Below, piece by piece: positions 53,264 to 64,000 of a stretch of 64,000 nt of DNA (positions are counted from its first letter, which is position 1; each line of letters begins with the position of its first letter). The position numbers and the translations under genes were made by a program. The stretch comes from JALOAT01 sp041687015 (GTDB taxonomy: Bacteria; Pseudomonadota; Gammaproteobacteria; Thiohalomonadales; Thiohalomonadaceae): positions 1 to 64,000 of the forward strand of contig JAWLCT010000005.1 of the NCBI GenBank assembly GCA_041687015.1, in the 5' to 3' direction. Below the pieces are notes generated by a model. The model ran no database searches and was not told the origin of the DNA. It saw nothing but the letters and a program-made list of their open reading frames with translations.

Positions 53264-55215
53264 GGCACGAGTCTCCCTTGCGTCACAGCGGTACAGGCGG
53301 CTCGTTGTGTGGACGTCCTGGTGGCGTCCGAAACCCAGCGCCACAGCCGTGCCAGGCCCTCGTTGACGCCGACCCGCGGGCGCCAGCCGGTGGCAGCGGC
53401 AAAACGGGAACTGTCGGAGACATACCAACGCTGATCGCTGGCACGCCAGTCCTCGAAATGCAGCACCGGCGCGCGGCCGGTCATGTCGGTGAGAAGATCG
53501 ACCAGTTCCAGCAAGGAAAGCGTGTTCTCCGGGCCACCGCCGATGTTGAACGCCTGGCCACTGACGGTGTCGATGTGCGTCACAACGGCACGCATGGCAT
53601 CCAGCAGGTCGTCCACGAACAACACATCGCGCACCTGGCGGCCGTCACCGTAGATGTTGATGGGTTCGCCCGAGGCAGCCTGACGGACGAAATGGGCCAC
53701 CCAGCCTTGGTCCTCGTTGCCGAATTGGTGGGGACCGTAGATACAGCTCATGCGCAACACGACCGTGCGCAGGCCGAAGGTGCGCGCGTAATCGAGCACG
53801 TACTGATCGGCAGCGCCCTTGGAACAACCGTACGGACTGCAGAATGACAACGGGCGCGATTCCCCCACGCCGGTGCGAGCCAGCTCGGGATCAGTGGGGG
53901 CATAGCGACAGCCCTGGAGTTGGAAATCGATGCCTTCCAGGCCGCCGTACACCTTGTTGGTCGAGGTGAACAACAGCGGCGGCGGGGTCGGATGCATGCG
54001 CAAGGCTTCGAGCAGATTCAGGGTGCCGCGGCCGTTGACCTCCAAATCGTGCAGCGGTGCGGTGAGGCTGGTGGTGACGGCCACCTGGGCGGCGAAATGA
54101 AACACCGCCTCGGCATCGGACGTGGCCTCGGCCAGCGTGTCGGCATCGCGCATGTCCGCCAGCAGGAATTCGACCTGATCGCCGAAACGATCGAGCAACC
54201 ATTTCAAATTGGTTTCAGTGCCGGCACGCGCCAGGTTGTCGACAATGCGCACACGTTTGCCTTCGCCAAGCAGGCGTGCCGCCAGGTTGGTGCCGATGAA
54301 TCCTGCGCCACCCGTAATGACATTGACGCTGCGCCCGTTGCGCCGCAAACCCTTGGCTGCGGCAGCGGCGAGCTCGCGCACGGCGGCCGGTCCGCCGTTG
54401 GCAAGCATGCGGCCGAGCAGGCCCGCCCGTTCGCCGGGACGGAGCGCGGCGGCGTCTGCCGCGGCCGTTTCCGTGCCACGAGTACATGTCCAGTACACGC
54501 GCTGCGCCGGGGCGTCGAGTGCTTCGATGAATGCACTGAGGCGCCCATGCTCGTCGTGCTCAGGACCGGCATAACCCGCTTCAGTGAGCCACAATTCGGC
54601 AGGACTGCCGTGGCGAATGAGGAGGGCGCGTAACCGGTCGATGTGCCTCGGCCAGAAATGTCCACCCAAATCACCCGGCGCGGGGTAACCCTGAAGACTG
54701 ATCGCATCCACGTCCCGTAACAGGCCACGGGCACCGAACAGTTCCAGCCAGCCGATGTGGTGGGGCGGAGTGCCCGCGAGCACGACCCGCTTGCCCCGAT
54801 CCTGTATCCGCTCGATGACCTGGGCGAACGCTTCGCTGTGGGGGCCACTGGCGGGATCCAGACGCGGGTCACGTTCGCCGGGGCGCGGTGAGGCCGTCAG
54901 CTCGACCGCGGAGATGTAAGGGGAGTAGTTGCCCAGCACATCGTCCACGAATCCGATGTAATTCTCCGCATCGCGGTGTGCGTCGGTGGCGTGGGAGCAG
55001 GCCAGACAGACCAGCAATTCGGCTTTGCCCGCGAGTGCGGCGAGCAGCCACTCAACCCAGGCCCGCCCGTGTGCGCTGGCCAAATCCTGAGGCAGGAGGG
55101 CAGTGCGCATACGCCGCACGCCAAGGCGTTCCAAATCCGCAACGACACGATCGGCGCGCGCGTAGTCACCTGGCCGGAAGCGTTCCGCCACGCCGTAGGC
55201 TTCGGTGGCCATCAT
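53260..55215 (-). CDS. Glycosidase-like domain fused to a CDP-paratose-2-epimerase-like SDR
   Basis: 651 residues. ATG 55215 is fixed by an ATGA overlap with the upstream stop. Residues 1-290 look like a TIM-barrel glycosidase of clan GH-A: YARADRVVADLERLGVRRMRTA, AISLQGYPAPGD, and a candidate nucleophile glutamate near residue 209 (LWLTEAGY). The usual Asn-Glu acid/base pair is not evident (AVELTASP), so hydrolase activity is doubtful. Residues about 300-651 are an SDR: VNVITGGAGFIGTNLAARLL, active-site Y-x3-K YGCSKGAAD near 462-466, and the wording SPYGCSKGAADQYVLDYARTFGL is very close to CDP-paratose 2-epimerases. It probably modifies a nucleotide sugar. Confidence 0.85.
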   Translation of the reverse strand: MMATEAYGVAERFRPGDYARADRVVADLERLGVRRMRTALLPQDLASAHGRAWVEWLLAALAGKAELLVCLACSHATDAHRDAENYIGFVDDVLGNYSPYISAVELTASPRPGERDPRLDPASGPHSEAFAQVIERIQDRGKRVVLAGTPPHHIGWLELFGARGLLRDVDAISLQGYPAPGDLGGHFWPRHIDRLRALLIRHGSPAELWLTEAGYAGPEHDEHGRLSAFIEALDAPAQRVYWTCTRGTETAAADAAALRPGERAGLLGRMLANGGPAAVRELAAAAAKGLRRNGRSVNVITGGAGFIGTNLAARLLGEGKRVRIVDNLARAGTETNLKWLLDRFGDQVEFLLADMRDADTLAEATSDAEAVFHFAAQVAVTTSLTAPLHDLEVNGRGTLNLLEALRMHPTPPPLLFTSTNKVYGGLEGIDFQLQGCRYAPTDPELARTGVGESRPLSFCSPYGCSKGAADQYVLDYARTFGLRTVVLRMSCIYGPHQFGNEDQGWVAHFVRQAASGEPINIYGDGRQVRDVLFVDDLLDAMRAVVTHIDTVSGQAFNIGGGPENTLSLLELVDLLTDMTGRAPVLHFEDWRASDQRWYVSDSSRFAAATGWRPRVGVNEGLARLWRWVSDATRTSTQRAACTAVTQGRLVP

Positions 55216-56327
55216 GCCGAGAGGCCTCGCAGGCGGAGTTCCTCGGCAGCCTCGGAGAAATGATCTTCCGCAGATTGCGTGGCGAGCCATGCGGCGAGCT
55301 GCGTGATACCGTCCTCCAGCCGCATCTGGGCGACGAAACCAAGGCGCTCGCGGGCTTTGCTCGTATCGGCGAAGCAATGGCGGATATCGCCGCTGCGGAA
55401 GCGACCGGTGATCTCGGGCGCAATATCAACACCGAGGGCATTCGCCACGCGTTCCGCAATGGCGCGCACGGTAATGCTCGCGCCGCTGCCGATGTTGAAC
55501 ACCTCACCCACCGCCCCAGGACGTTCGAGCGCAAGCACGCAGGCCTCGGCCACGTCATGCACACTGATGAAGTCACGGCGCTGTTCGCCGTCTTCGAAAA
55601 CCTGCGGTGGCCGGCCGTTGAGCAGGCGTGCCGCAAAAATGGCAAGGACGCCCGTGTAGGGATTCGAGAGTGCCTGGCGTTCGCCATAGACGTTGAAGAA
55701 ACGCAGGGCTGTGGTCGGTATGCCATAGGCACTGCCCAGCACCAGGCTCATGACTTCCTGGTCGAACTTTGACAGGGCATAAACGGAGGACAAGGCGGGG
55801 AGTTTGTCCTCCGGCGTCGGCAAGGGCACTAAAGGCTGGCCGTCTGGTCCCAGCGGGTCCCAGCGCGCGCTGCGCAGTTGTGCATCATCGCGCCTGGCCC
55901 TGTCGGTGATACCTCCGTCGGCGCAACGGTAACGCCCCTCGCCATAGATGCTCATGCTCGATGCGACCACCAGGCGTTGCAGCGGGTGTTCCACCAGCGC
56001 TTCCATGAGCACGGCCGTGCCGCGCGCGTTGTGGTCTGTGTAGTCGGCCACGCGGTACATGCTTTGGCCGACACCCACGCGGGCGGCGAAATGAAACACG
56101 GCCTCCACACCATCGAGCGCCCGGCGCACTGCGTCAGGATCGCGCACATCGCCCACTTGAAGTTCCACGTCGGGATTCAAATAGGCGGGACGAATGGGAT
56201 CCGGGCCGTGCACCTGCGGCAGCAGGGCATCGAGCACGCGCACGCGGTAGCCGCGAGCAAGCAAGCGGTCAGCGACATGGGAACCGATGAAACCGGCACC
56301 GCCCGTAATGAGTACCAGAGAGGGCAT
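55212..56327 (-). CDS. NAD-dependent epimerase/dehydratase
   Basis: 371 residues. The Rossmann loop TGGAGFIGSHVADRLLARGYRVRVLD, the serine site VVASSMSIYGEG, the catalytic Y-x3-K YALSKFDQE and the substrate loop RFFNVYGERQALSNPYTGV identify an extended SDR of the UDP-glucose/dTDP-glucose epimerase type. An inserted segment between the two motifs (GEGRYRCADGGITDRARRDDAQLRSARWDPLG) is longer than usual. It is the first gene of the minus-strand operon and its stop overlaps the fusion-gene start. Confidence 0.88.
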   Translation of the reverse strand: MPSLVLITGGAGFIGSHVADRLLARGYRVRVLDALLPQVHGPDPIRPAYLNPDVELQVGDVRDPDAVRRALDGVEAVFHFAARVGVGQSMYRVADYTDHNARGTAVLMEALVEHPLQRLVVASSMSIYGEGRYRCADGGITDRARRDDAQLRSARWDPLGPDGQPLVPLPTPEDKLPALSSVYALSKFDQEVMSLVLGSAYGIPTTALRFFNVYGERQALSNPYTGVLAIFAARLLNGRPPQVFEDGEQRRDFISVHDVAEACVLALERPGAVGEVFNIGSGASITVRAIAERVANALGVDIAPEITGRFRSGDIRHCFADTSKARERLGFVAQMRLEDGITQLAAWLATQSAEDHFSEAAEELRLRGLSA

Positions 56328-56466
56328 GGGATCCTTTCTGCAAACCCGTCAGACGTGCAATGAACTTTAGTTTCAGATCGTTGTTTTTCCATGACCAACG
56401 GCCACGAAGACGCGCTGCCTATACTTTGCTTATGGTTTTGCGTGAGAGCATCGTGAGGTGCTGACC

Positions 56467-57228
56467 ATGGTCGAGGTCATTGAAGAAGGTGATGTGTACT
56501 TTCTATACCGGCCACGCGTGGTGGGTGCGGAGGAAGAGGCCGAACCCGAAAGTGTGGAAGACATCCAGCGTTTTTTCATGGTGCTGAGTCCACATGGAAA
56601 GCGTGTGTACCGCCTTGTGGTGCTTGGCCGGAAACGCCTGCCTGACGTGCAGCACGGCGGTGAGAAGTACTGGGCCTTCGTGGATCGCGTGGAGCGCGAC
56701 CCCACCGCATTGCGCGATGATCTGGAAGGAGGAACCTATCGCACCAAAACCCGCGGCACCCGCGAAGTACCGCCGGCGCGCGCGGCGGGCGAGGGTGTTT
56801 ACGGCATCGTGCGTCATGATGGTCATGCACATTTCGCCTATGTGCTCGAACTTCCGAAACACCCGCGTGAGGTGCAGGACGAACTGAACATCAACGACGA
56901 GGCCAGCTACGTCATCAGTGTGAAAAATCCCGGCAAACCATCACCGAAGCGCGCGGGCCTGCGCGCCGGACAGAAGGCGGCGTTGCCGAAGTCGCTGATG
57001 GAGAAGTTCCGCAACCGGCGTTTCGCCGACCCGGATCCCCCCGAGCTGCTCGACTATGCCGGCACGGAGTTCGTGCTTATCGGTGCCGGTGATGACGTGA
57101 AGAAGGCGTTGGGAACGGAGTTTGGTGCTGAGGACGAATCCGCGGCCAGCGCTGAGATTTTCACGGATCTGCGCTTGCGCAGGAGCAGGAATCCGGTGAA
57201 GCCGTTGTTTGAGGGGCATTGGGAGTGA
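56467..57228 (+). CDS. Conserved hypothetical protein
   Basis: 253 residues; ATG 56467 with GTGAGGTG upstream. No transmembrane segment or signal. Regions of interest: RFFMVLSPHGKRVYRLVVLGRKRLPDVQHGGEKYWAFVDRV at 38-80 and ELLDYAGTEFVLIGAGDDVKK near 200, both alpha/beta. The protein is acidic with a basic linker (SPKRAGLRAGQKAALPKSLMEKFRNRRF). Family unknown. It is divergent from the epimerase operon. Confidence 0.65.
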   Translation: MVEVIEEGDVYFLYRPRVVGAEEEAEPESVEDIQRFFMVLSPHGKRVYRLVVLGRKRLPDVQHGGEKYWAFVDRVERDPTALRDDLEGGTYRTKTRGTREVPPARAAGEGVYGIVRHDGHAHFAYVLELPKHPREVQDELNINDEASYVISVKNPGKPSPKRAGLRAGQKAALPKSLMEKFRNRRFADPDPPELLDYAGTEFVLIGAGDDVKKALGTEFGAEDESAASAEIFTDLRLRRSRNPVKPLFEGHWE

Positions 57229-57328
57229 GTGGGGTTCGGCTTTTCAGGCGTGGGTGCTGTCGGCGACCATTTTGCGCGGCTCAGTGGTCCGGTGGGGGGA
57301 AAAGGCGGGACCTGGGCTTCGGGGGTTG

Positions 57329-57441
57329 TGTTTGGCGTGGTTATCTGAGGAAGGCTATGGCCGAATATTGTTTAAGACGCTTACCCGGGTGATTTCTGCG
57401 CGCCGGGCCCTGCAGTGCTGTTTGGGCTGGGTTATCTGAGG
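57329..57441. repeat. Partial direct repeat at the left edge of the inverted-repeat element
   Basis: TGTTTGG...TGG-TTATCTGAGG occurs at 57329-57350 and again at 57419-57441, followed both times by related GGCT..CCGAA..ATT sequence. It looks like a partial duplication of the element's left arm. Confidence 0.55.
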
Positions 57442-58128
57442 TTGGGCTTCGCCCGAAGATTATCTAGACGGGGGATTCCGTCCCCCTGCGTCGGGTAACT
57501 TTTCTTTGCCCGGCCAAAGAAAAGTCACCAAAAGAAAGGCCGCCCGGATGGCTCGCCCCTTCGGGGTTCNNNNNNNNNNNNNNNNNNNNNNNNNNNNNNN
57601 NNNNNNNNNNNNNNNNNNNNNNNNNNNNNNNNNNNNNNNNNNNNNNNNNNNNNNNNNNNNNNNNNNNNNGGGCATCCTTGCCCCGCATGCAGACGACGCG
57701 CCATCCCTGGCGCGTCCCCTTCGGGCTATTTCCGCCTTGGGCTGCATTGCTCGGCGAGCCATACGGGACCCGAAGACCGCTCGCTGACGCTCGCTCTGGA
57801 AGGCGCTACGCGCCAAAGCAAGAAAAGAAGAACACCTGACGAACGTTTGACGTTCTGCGCTGTGGGCGTGTGGCTGCGACGCGGGCCGACAGGCCAGGTG
57901 CGGGAGCGGACACGAGGTGGCCCGGTTATGCCTCTGCGAATCGCGGTCACTGGCTGGCCCGTCTCCGTCAAAGCCGCTTCGCTCCCGCGCGCCGGGCCAC
58001 CCTTCTTTCGGGTACTTTTCTTTGGCCGGGCAAAGAAAAGTACCTCGTCGGAGGGGCGAAACCCCCCGCCTAAACCAATCTTCGGGCGCAGCCCATCTTT
58101 GAACAAACCAAGCCCAAACAGCACTGCA
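57411..58128. repeat. Inverted-repeat element (MITE-like), gap inside
   Basis: The left end (57411-57550) matches the reverse complement of the right end (about 57988-58128). TGCAGTGCTGTTTGGGCT at 57411-57428 pairs exactly with 58111-58128. The blocks around CGCCCGAAGATT and the hairpin ACTTTTCTTTG/CAAAGAAAAGT are also shared. The two hairpins lie at 57498-57525 and 58011-58044. No transposase frame is present inside; an N gap splits it. It resembles a non-autonomous palindromic element; whether it can move is unknown. Confidence 0.7.
57570..57669. other. Assembly gap (100 N)
   Basis: Placeholder inside the inverted-repeat element. Repetitive structure is the likely cause of the break, and its true length is unknown. 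Confidence 0.95.
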
Positions 58129-58146
58129 AACCCGGGAGCGAATCCC

Positions 58147-58947
58147 TCACCACCGCAAATAAAAACTGACCATCGGCGCCGGTTCGACCTGAGCCGAAAC
58201 CCCACTCTGATCATCGTTCAGCCCCAAAAACGCATCATGCACGAACAGGGCAATGAAATTGCCGATAGCCGCTCCGGCGAACTGATCGGACGGATAGTGC
58301 AAACCCGCCTCCACACGTGCCCACGCACTGCCCGCAGCCATCAGGTAGAAGCTGGTGTCCACCAGGGTCTCGGCCCAAGGGGGCATGCCCAGCCAATCGG
58401 TGTTGCGGCGCACCAGGGCGGCGCGGGCGAAAGGTTCGGTGGCGTGATTGGAGGTGAAGCTTTCGTTGCCCTGCTTTTCGGGCTGCTCCCGCCCCACCGT
58501 GCGTTTGAGCAGGTTGGTGGTGCCGATCGTGGCCAGCACGGCACCCGCCTCGACGGCCAGGCCACGACCCTTGTTCTCAAGCCATTCGTCCGAGGGGCCG
58601 CTGGGGGCCATCAGCGCCGTGGCGAACATGCCGACGTTGGTGTAATCGCGCAGGTCGTCCGAGACGACGGAGGCATTGTGCCCGGAGCCGAACACCGGTG
58701 TGTTGTCGCGCGCCCACTCGGAAGCCCGGGTGTCTGCACCGGAGACCACCATCACTACCGCCGCCAGGGCCGGGATCCAGGTGCCGGGATCGCCGGCGGC
58801 CCGTTCCGCAGCCCGGCTAAAGCGATTGTGACCAGGATCCAGGGTGGCGTCTTCGCCCCAACCCCGGTTGTTCGGCAGGGTCCCGCAAGCCCCCAGAATG
58901 AGCGGCAGCGCAAGCAGGGCCGGGCGTAAACGCGAGTAGCCAACCAT
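58147..58947 (-). CDS. PAP2-like phosphatase lipoprotein
   Basis: 266 residues from ATG 58947. A lipobox LILGACG gives C21. The PAP2 motifs are KRTVGREQP (first, last two residues usually RP), SFTSNHAT (second, with the catalytic-region histidine; usually PSGH), and RVEAGLHYPSDQ (third, H and D kept). The variant first and second motifs leave activity uncertain, but the overall arrangement is that of membrane-associated phosphatases acting on lipid phosphates. It is divergent from dnaE and ends next to the inverted-repeat element. Confidence 0.8.
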   Translation of the reverse strand: MVGYSRLRPALLALPLILGACGTLPNNRGWGEDATLDPGHNRFSRAAERAAGDPGTWIPALAAVVMVVSGADTRASEWARDNTPVFGSGHNASVVSDDLRDYTNVGMFATALMAPSGPSDEWLENKGRGLAVEAGAVLATIGTTNLLKRTVGREQPEKQGNESFTSNHATEPFARAALVRRNTDWLGMPPWAETLVDTSFYLMAAGSAWARVEAGLHYPSDQFAGAAIGNFIALFVHDAFLGLNDDQSGVSAQVEPAPMVSFYLRW

Positions 58948-59026
58948 ATCGCTAAGATATGCCGTTTCAGAAGGATTGGCTGTCAAGACTTGTTCCTTCC
59001 CTCCCCCTTGGGTAATTTCGCCCCCC

Positions 59027-62503
<3,477 letters not shown>

Positions 62504-62518
62504 GGGGAGAAGAAGAGT

Positions 62519-62710
62519 AACCACGGAGGCCACGGAGGGAAGAAAGTTTCAATCTGTGCAGTTCCTGTCGCGGCAGGGCGCCAGCGCCTGGGACGTGTGA
62601 AAAAGAGTTACCACGGAGGCCACGGAGCAAGAATTTTTTCATCTGATCGCAGTCATGAGCTTTCCTGCAACACTCGTCTTCCTCCGTGGCCCTCCGTGGC
62701 CTCCGTGGTT
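62519..62710. repeat. CCACGGAGG repeat cluster after dnaE
   Basis: Copies of ACCACGGAGGCCACGGAG at 62520-62537 and 62610-62627 and inverted copies CCTCCGTGG at 62681-62709. They fill the space between the converging dnaE and DUF1080 genes (62503 and 62739). Confidence 0.8.
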
Positions 62711-62738
62711 CATTTTTCCTCTTCCTCTCCCGCTTCTC

Positions 62739-63353
62739 TCAAGCGCCCTCCGCCAGCGGCACAATCCAGATGCGGCGGAAGGCTACCGGTGAGCCGTGGT
62801 CCTGGAGTAGCAGGGGACCGGGGGCGAGGATTTTTTCGTCGAGGGCGCCCGGGGTGGGGGCGGGGATGGCGATGTTGTTGTGGATGACCAGGCCGTTGTG
62901 GAACACGGTGATGCGCGCGGCCTCGATGCCCTGGGGCGTCTCGCGGGGGGCGCGGAAGGCCACTTCGAAGATTTGCCATGCGGAAGGGGCTTTGCTCGCA
63001 TTTGCCAGCGGTGCGGCAATGCCGTAAACAGCGCCACAATCATCCGTCGCCGGCTTTTTTACGCGCCAGGAATCGAGGATCTGCAACTCATAACGTCCCT
63101 GCAAATACACACCGCTGTTTGCGCGATCCTGTCCGCGGGCCCGCGGCATGTCAGGGCAACGGAATTCGAGGTGCAGGAAGAAATCGCGAAATGTGACCCG
63201 GGTCATGATGTCGCCGGCGCCGGGCACCACCTCGAGGAAGCCGCCTTCCACTTTCCAGCGGGGCGCGCCGCCGTGGCGCCCCTGCCAATCCGCCATCACC
63301 TGGCCCGCGAACAGCACCACGGCGTTGGTCGGTGGAGTGGCGCGCGATTCCAC
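62739..63353 (-). CDS. DUF1080 (3-keto-disaccharide hydrolase-like) protein
   Basis: 204 residues from GTG 63353. The DUF1080/LamG-like jelly-roll features are VLFAGQVMADWQGRHGGAPRWKVEGGFLEVVPGAGDIMT, the strand FFLHLEFRCPD with an NSGVYLQGRYELQILDSW block, and the closing DHGSPVAFRRIWIVPL. Such domains bind or hydrolyse glycans, sometimes 3-keto sugars, and are usually secreted; here no signal peptide is seen. It interrupts the dnaE-accA pair in the opposite direction. Confidence 0.85.
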   Translation of the reverse strand: MESRATPPTNAVVLFAGQVMADWQGRHGGAPRWKVEGGFLEVVPGAGDIMTRVTFRDFFLHLEFRCPDMPRARGQDRANSGVYLQGRYELQILDSWRVKKPATDDCGAVYGIAAPLANASKAPSAWQIFEVAFRAPRETPQGIEAARITVFHNGLVIHNNIAIPAPTPGALDEKILAPGPLLLQDHGSPVAFRRIWIVPLAEGA

Positions 63354-63509
63354 GGGTATCCCTTTTGGAAGGTCTCCTCCTTACCTTAGAACCGGGCGCC
63401 GGGCCCGCAAGGGCGGGGGCTCCGGTATACAGGTGAAGGCCTTGATAGTAGAATCCCGGCCCACGTATGGCGGTTTCCCGCCGATTTCCGCCAAACCAAT
63501 AACCAGAAC

Positions 63510-64000
63510 ATGAACCTGAATTTTCTCGATTTCGAGCAGCCGATCGCTGAGCTGGAAGCCAAGATCGAAGAGCTGCGTTACGTGGGCGATGACAACGAGA
63601 TCAACATCAGCGAAGAGATCGCGCGTCTGGAAGGCAAGAGCCGCAGCCTGACCGAGAGCATCTTCGCCAATCTCAAGCCCTGGCAGATCGCCCAGTTGGC
63701 GCGCCATCCCCAGCGGCCGTACACGCTCGACTACATCCCGCACCTGTTCACCGACTTCGAAGAACTGCACGGTGACCGCGCCTATGCCGACGATCCGTCG
63801 ATTGTGGGTGGCCTGGCGCGCCTCGACGGTCAGCCGGTGATGGTGATCGGCCAGCAGAAGGGCCGCGACACCAGGCAGAAAATTTACCGCAACTTCGGCA
63901 TGCCGCGGCCCGAGGGCTATCGCAAGGCCCTGCGTCTGATGCAGATGGCGGAGAAGTTCAGCTTGCCTATCGTCACCTTCATCGACACGCCGGGTGCGTA
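63510..64000 (+). CDS. accA: Acetyl-CoA carboxylase carboxyltransferase alpha subunit, partial
   Basis: The first 163 codons are visible before the window ends, starting MNLNFLDFEQPIAELEAKIEELR. The segments RHPQRPYTLDYIPHLFTDFEELHGDRAYADDPSIVGGLARLDG and GQQKGRDTRQKIYRNFGMPRPEGYRKALRLM are characteristic of AccA. With AccD it transfers the carboxyl group from biotin to acetyl-CoA to make malonyl-CoA for fatty acid synthesis. The ribosome site before ATG 63510 is weak. Confidence 0.96.
   Translation, partial: MNLNFLDFEQPIAELEAKIEELRYVGDDNEINISEEIARLEGKSRSLTESIFANLKPWQIAQLARHPQRPYTLDYIPHLFTDFEELHGDRAYADDPSIVGGLARLDGQPVMVIGQQKGRDTRQKIYRNFGMPRPEGYRKALRLMQMAEKFSLPIVTFIDTPGA

Larger units (their letters stand above)
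57229..58146. other. Long gene-free region with an inverted-repeat element and a gap
   Basis: 918 bases with no supported gene. Almost all of it belongs to the inverted-repeat structure at 57411-58128 (see that entry), interrupted by a 100-N gap at 57570-57669. Short open frames here are low-complexity GC-rich sequence. Confidence 0.7.

Noticed and set aside
57229..58146. Prophage or insertion sequence with a transposase
   Set aside because: No transposase, integrase or phage gene is seen; only the inverted-repeat element is supported.

Overview
The window is a high-GC (roughly 60-65 % by eye) chromosomal segment of a gammaproteobacterium. Order-level placement is inference: gltX between tRNA-Val and tRNA-Ala(GGC), dnaE followed by accA, a lexA-imuA-imuB operon, a DauA-type SulP transporter, LpoB/LPP20 lipoproteins and a fructokinase / sucrose-phosphate synthase / sucrose synthase cluster fit a free-living, possibly halotolerant Chromatiales-, Ectothiorhodospiraceae- or methanotroph-like organism. 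Four runs of exactly 100 N (2203-2302, 6872-6971, 20927-21026, 57570-57669) are scaffold gaps of unknown true length; two cut genes.

Layout. 1-2169: partial tRNA-Val, psiE-like gene, gltX, tRNA-Ala. 2513-3007: Hsp20. 3112-6304: a metal (probably zinc) uptake cassette with a small Cys/His protein, an outer-membrane protein, a ZnuA-like binding protein and a ZnuB-like permease but no ATPase; then a PrcB-like lipoprotein. 6972-9670: dnaE2, 3' end lost in a gap. 9777-10235: 17-kDa-antigen-like lipoprotein, then two decayed gene remnants. 10795-16491 (minus): sucrose synthase, fused sucrose-phosphate synthase/phosphatase and fructokinase, preceded by a KamA-family radical SAM enzyme, a small Cys protein, a MarR regulator and a membrane-anchored LuxR regulator (to 20479). 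20615-28730: a lipoprotein, a glycolipid-binding-like protein, another lipoprotein, an ABC ATPase / FtsX permease / HlyD adaptor set, and a YceI protein. 28881-32372: four-gene lipoprotein operon (LPP20, LpoB, TPR, LPP20). 32525-38786 (minus): PAS/GAF/GGDEF/EAL/REC protein, imuB, imuA, lexA. 39206-44674: LuxR response regulator, a small gene, SulP transporter, ABC exporter, a small membrane protein. 44981-56327: a sugar/glycan-like locus with one GT4 and three related CgeB-type glycosyltransferases, a UDP-glucuronate-decarboxylase-like SDR, a B12-binding radical SAM enzyme, a glycosidase-like/CDP-paratose-2-epimerase-like fusion and another epimerase. 56467-58947: unknown gene, an inverted-repeat element, PAP2-like lipoprotein. 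59027-64000: dnaE, a DUF1080 protein and the start of accA.

How the parts work together. The SOS mutagenesis module is split: lexA-imuA-imuB is about 27 kb from dnaE2, but both transcription units carry a matching 16-bp motif just upstream of the start codon, consistent with shared LexA control. The sucrose genes would make and turn over sucrose from UDP-glucose and fructose-6-phosphate, plausibly as compatible solute or storage. In 49558-56327 the genes are coupled by ATGA overlaps into one minus-strand operon that combines sugar-nucleotide enzymes, a radical SAM enzyme and glycosyltransferases; this is the best candidate for a poorly described pathway. A family of CCACGGAGG-type palindromic repeats sits at gene 3' ends in at least three places, with a CGCGGAG variant in a fourth, and an ~720-bp inverted-repeat element occupies 57411-58128.
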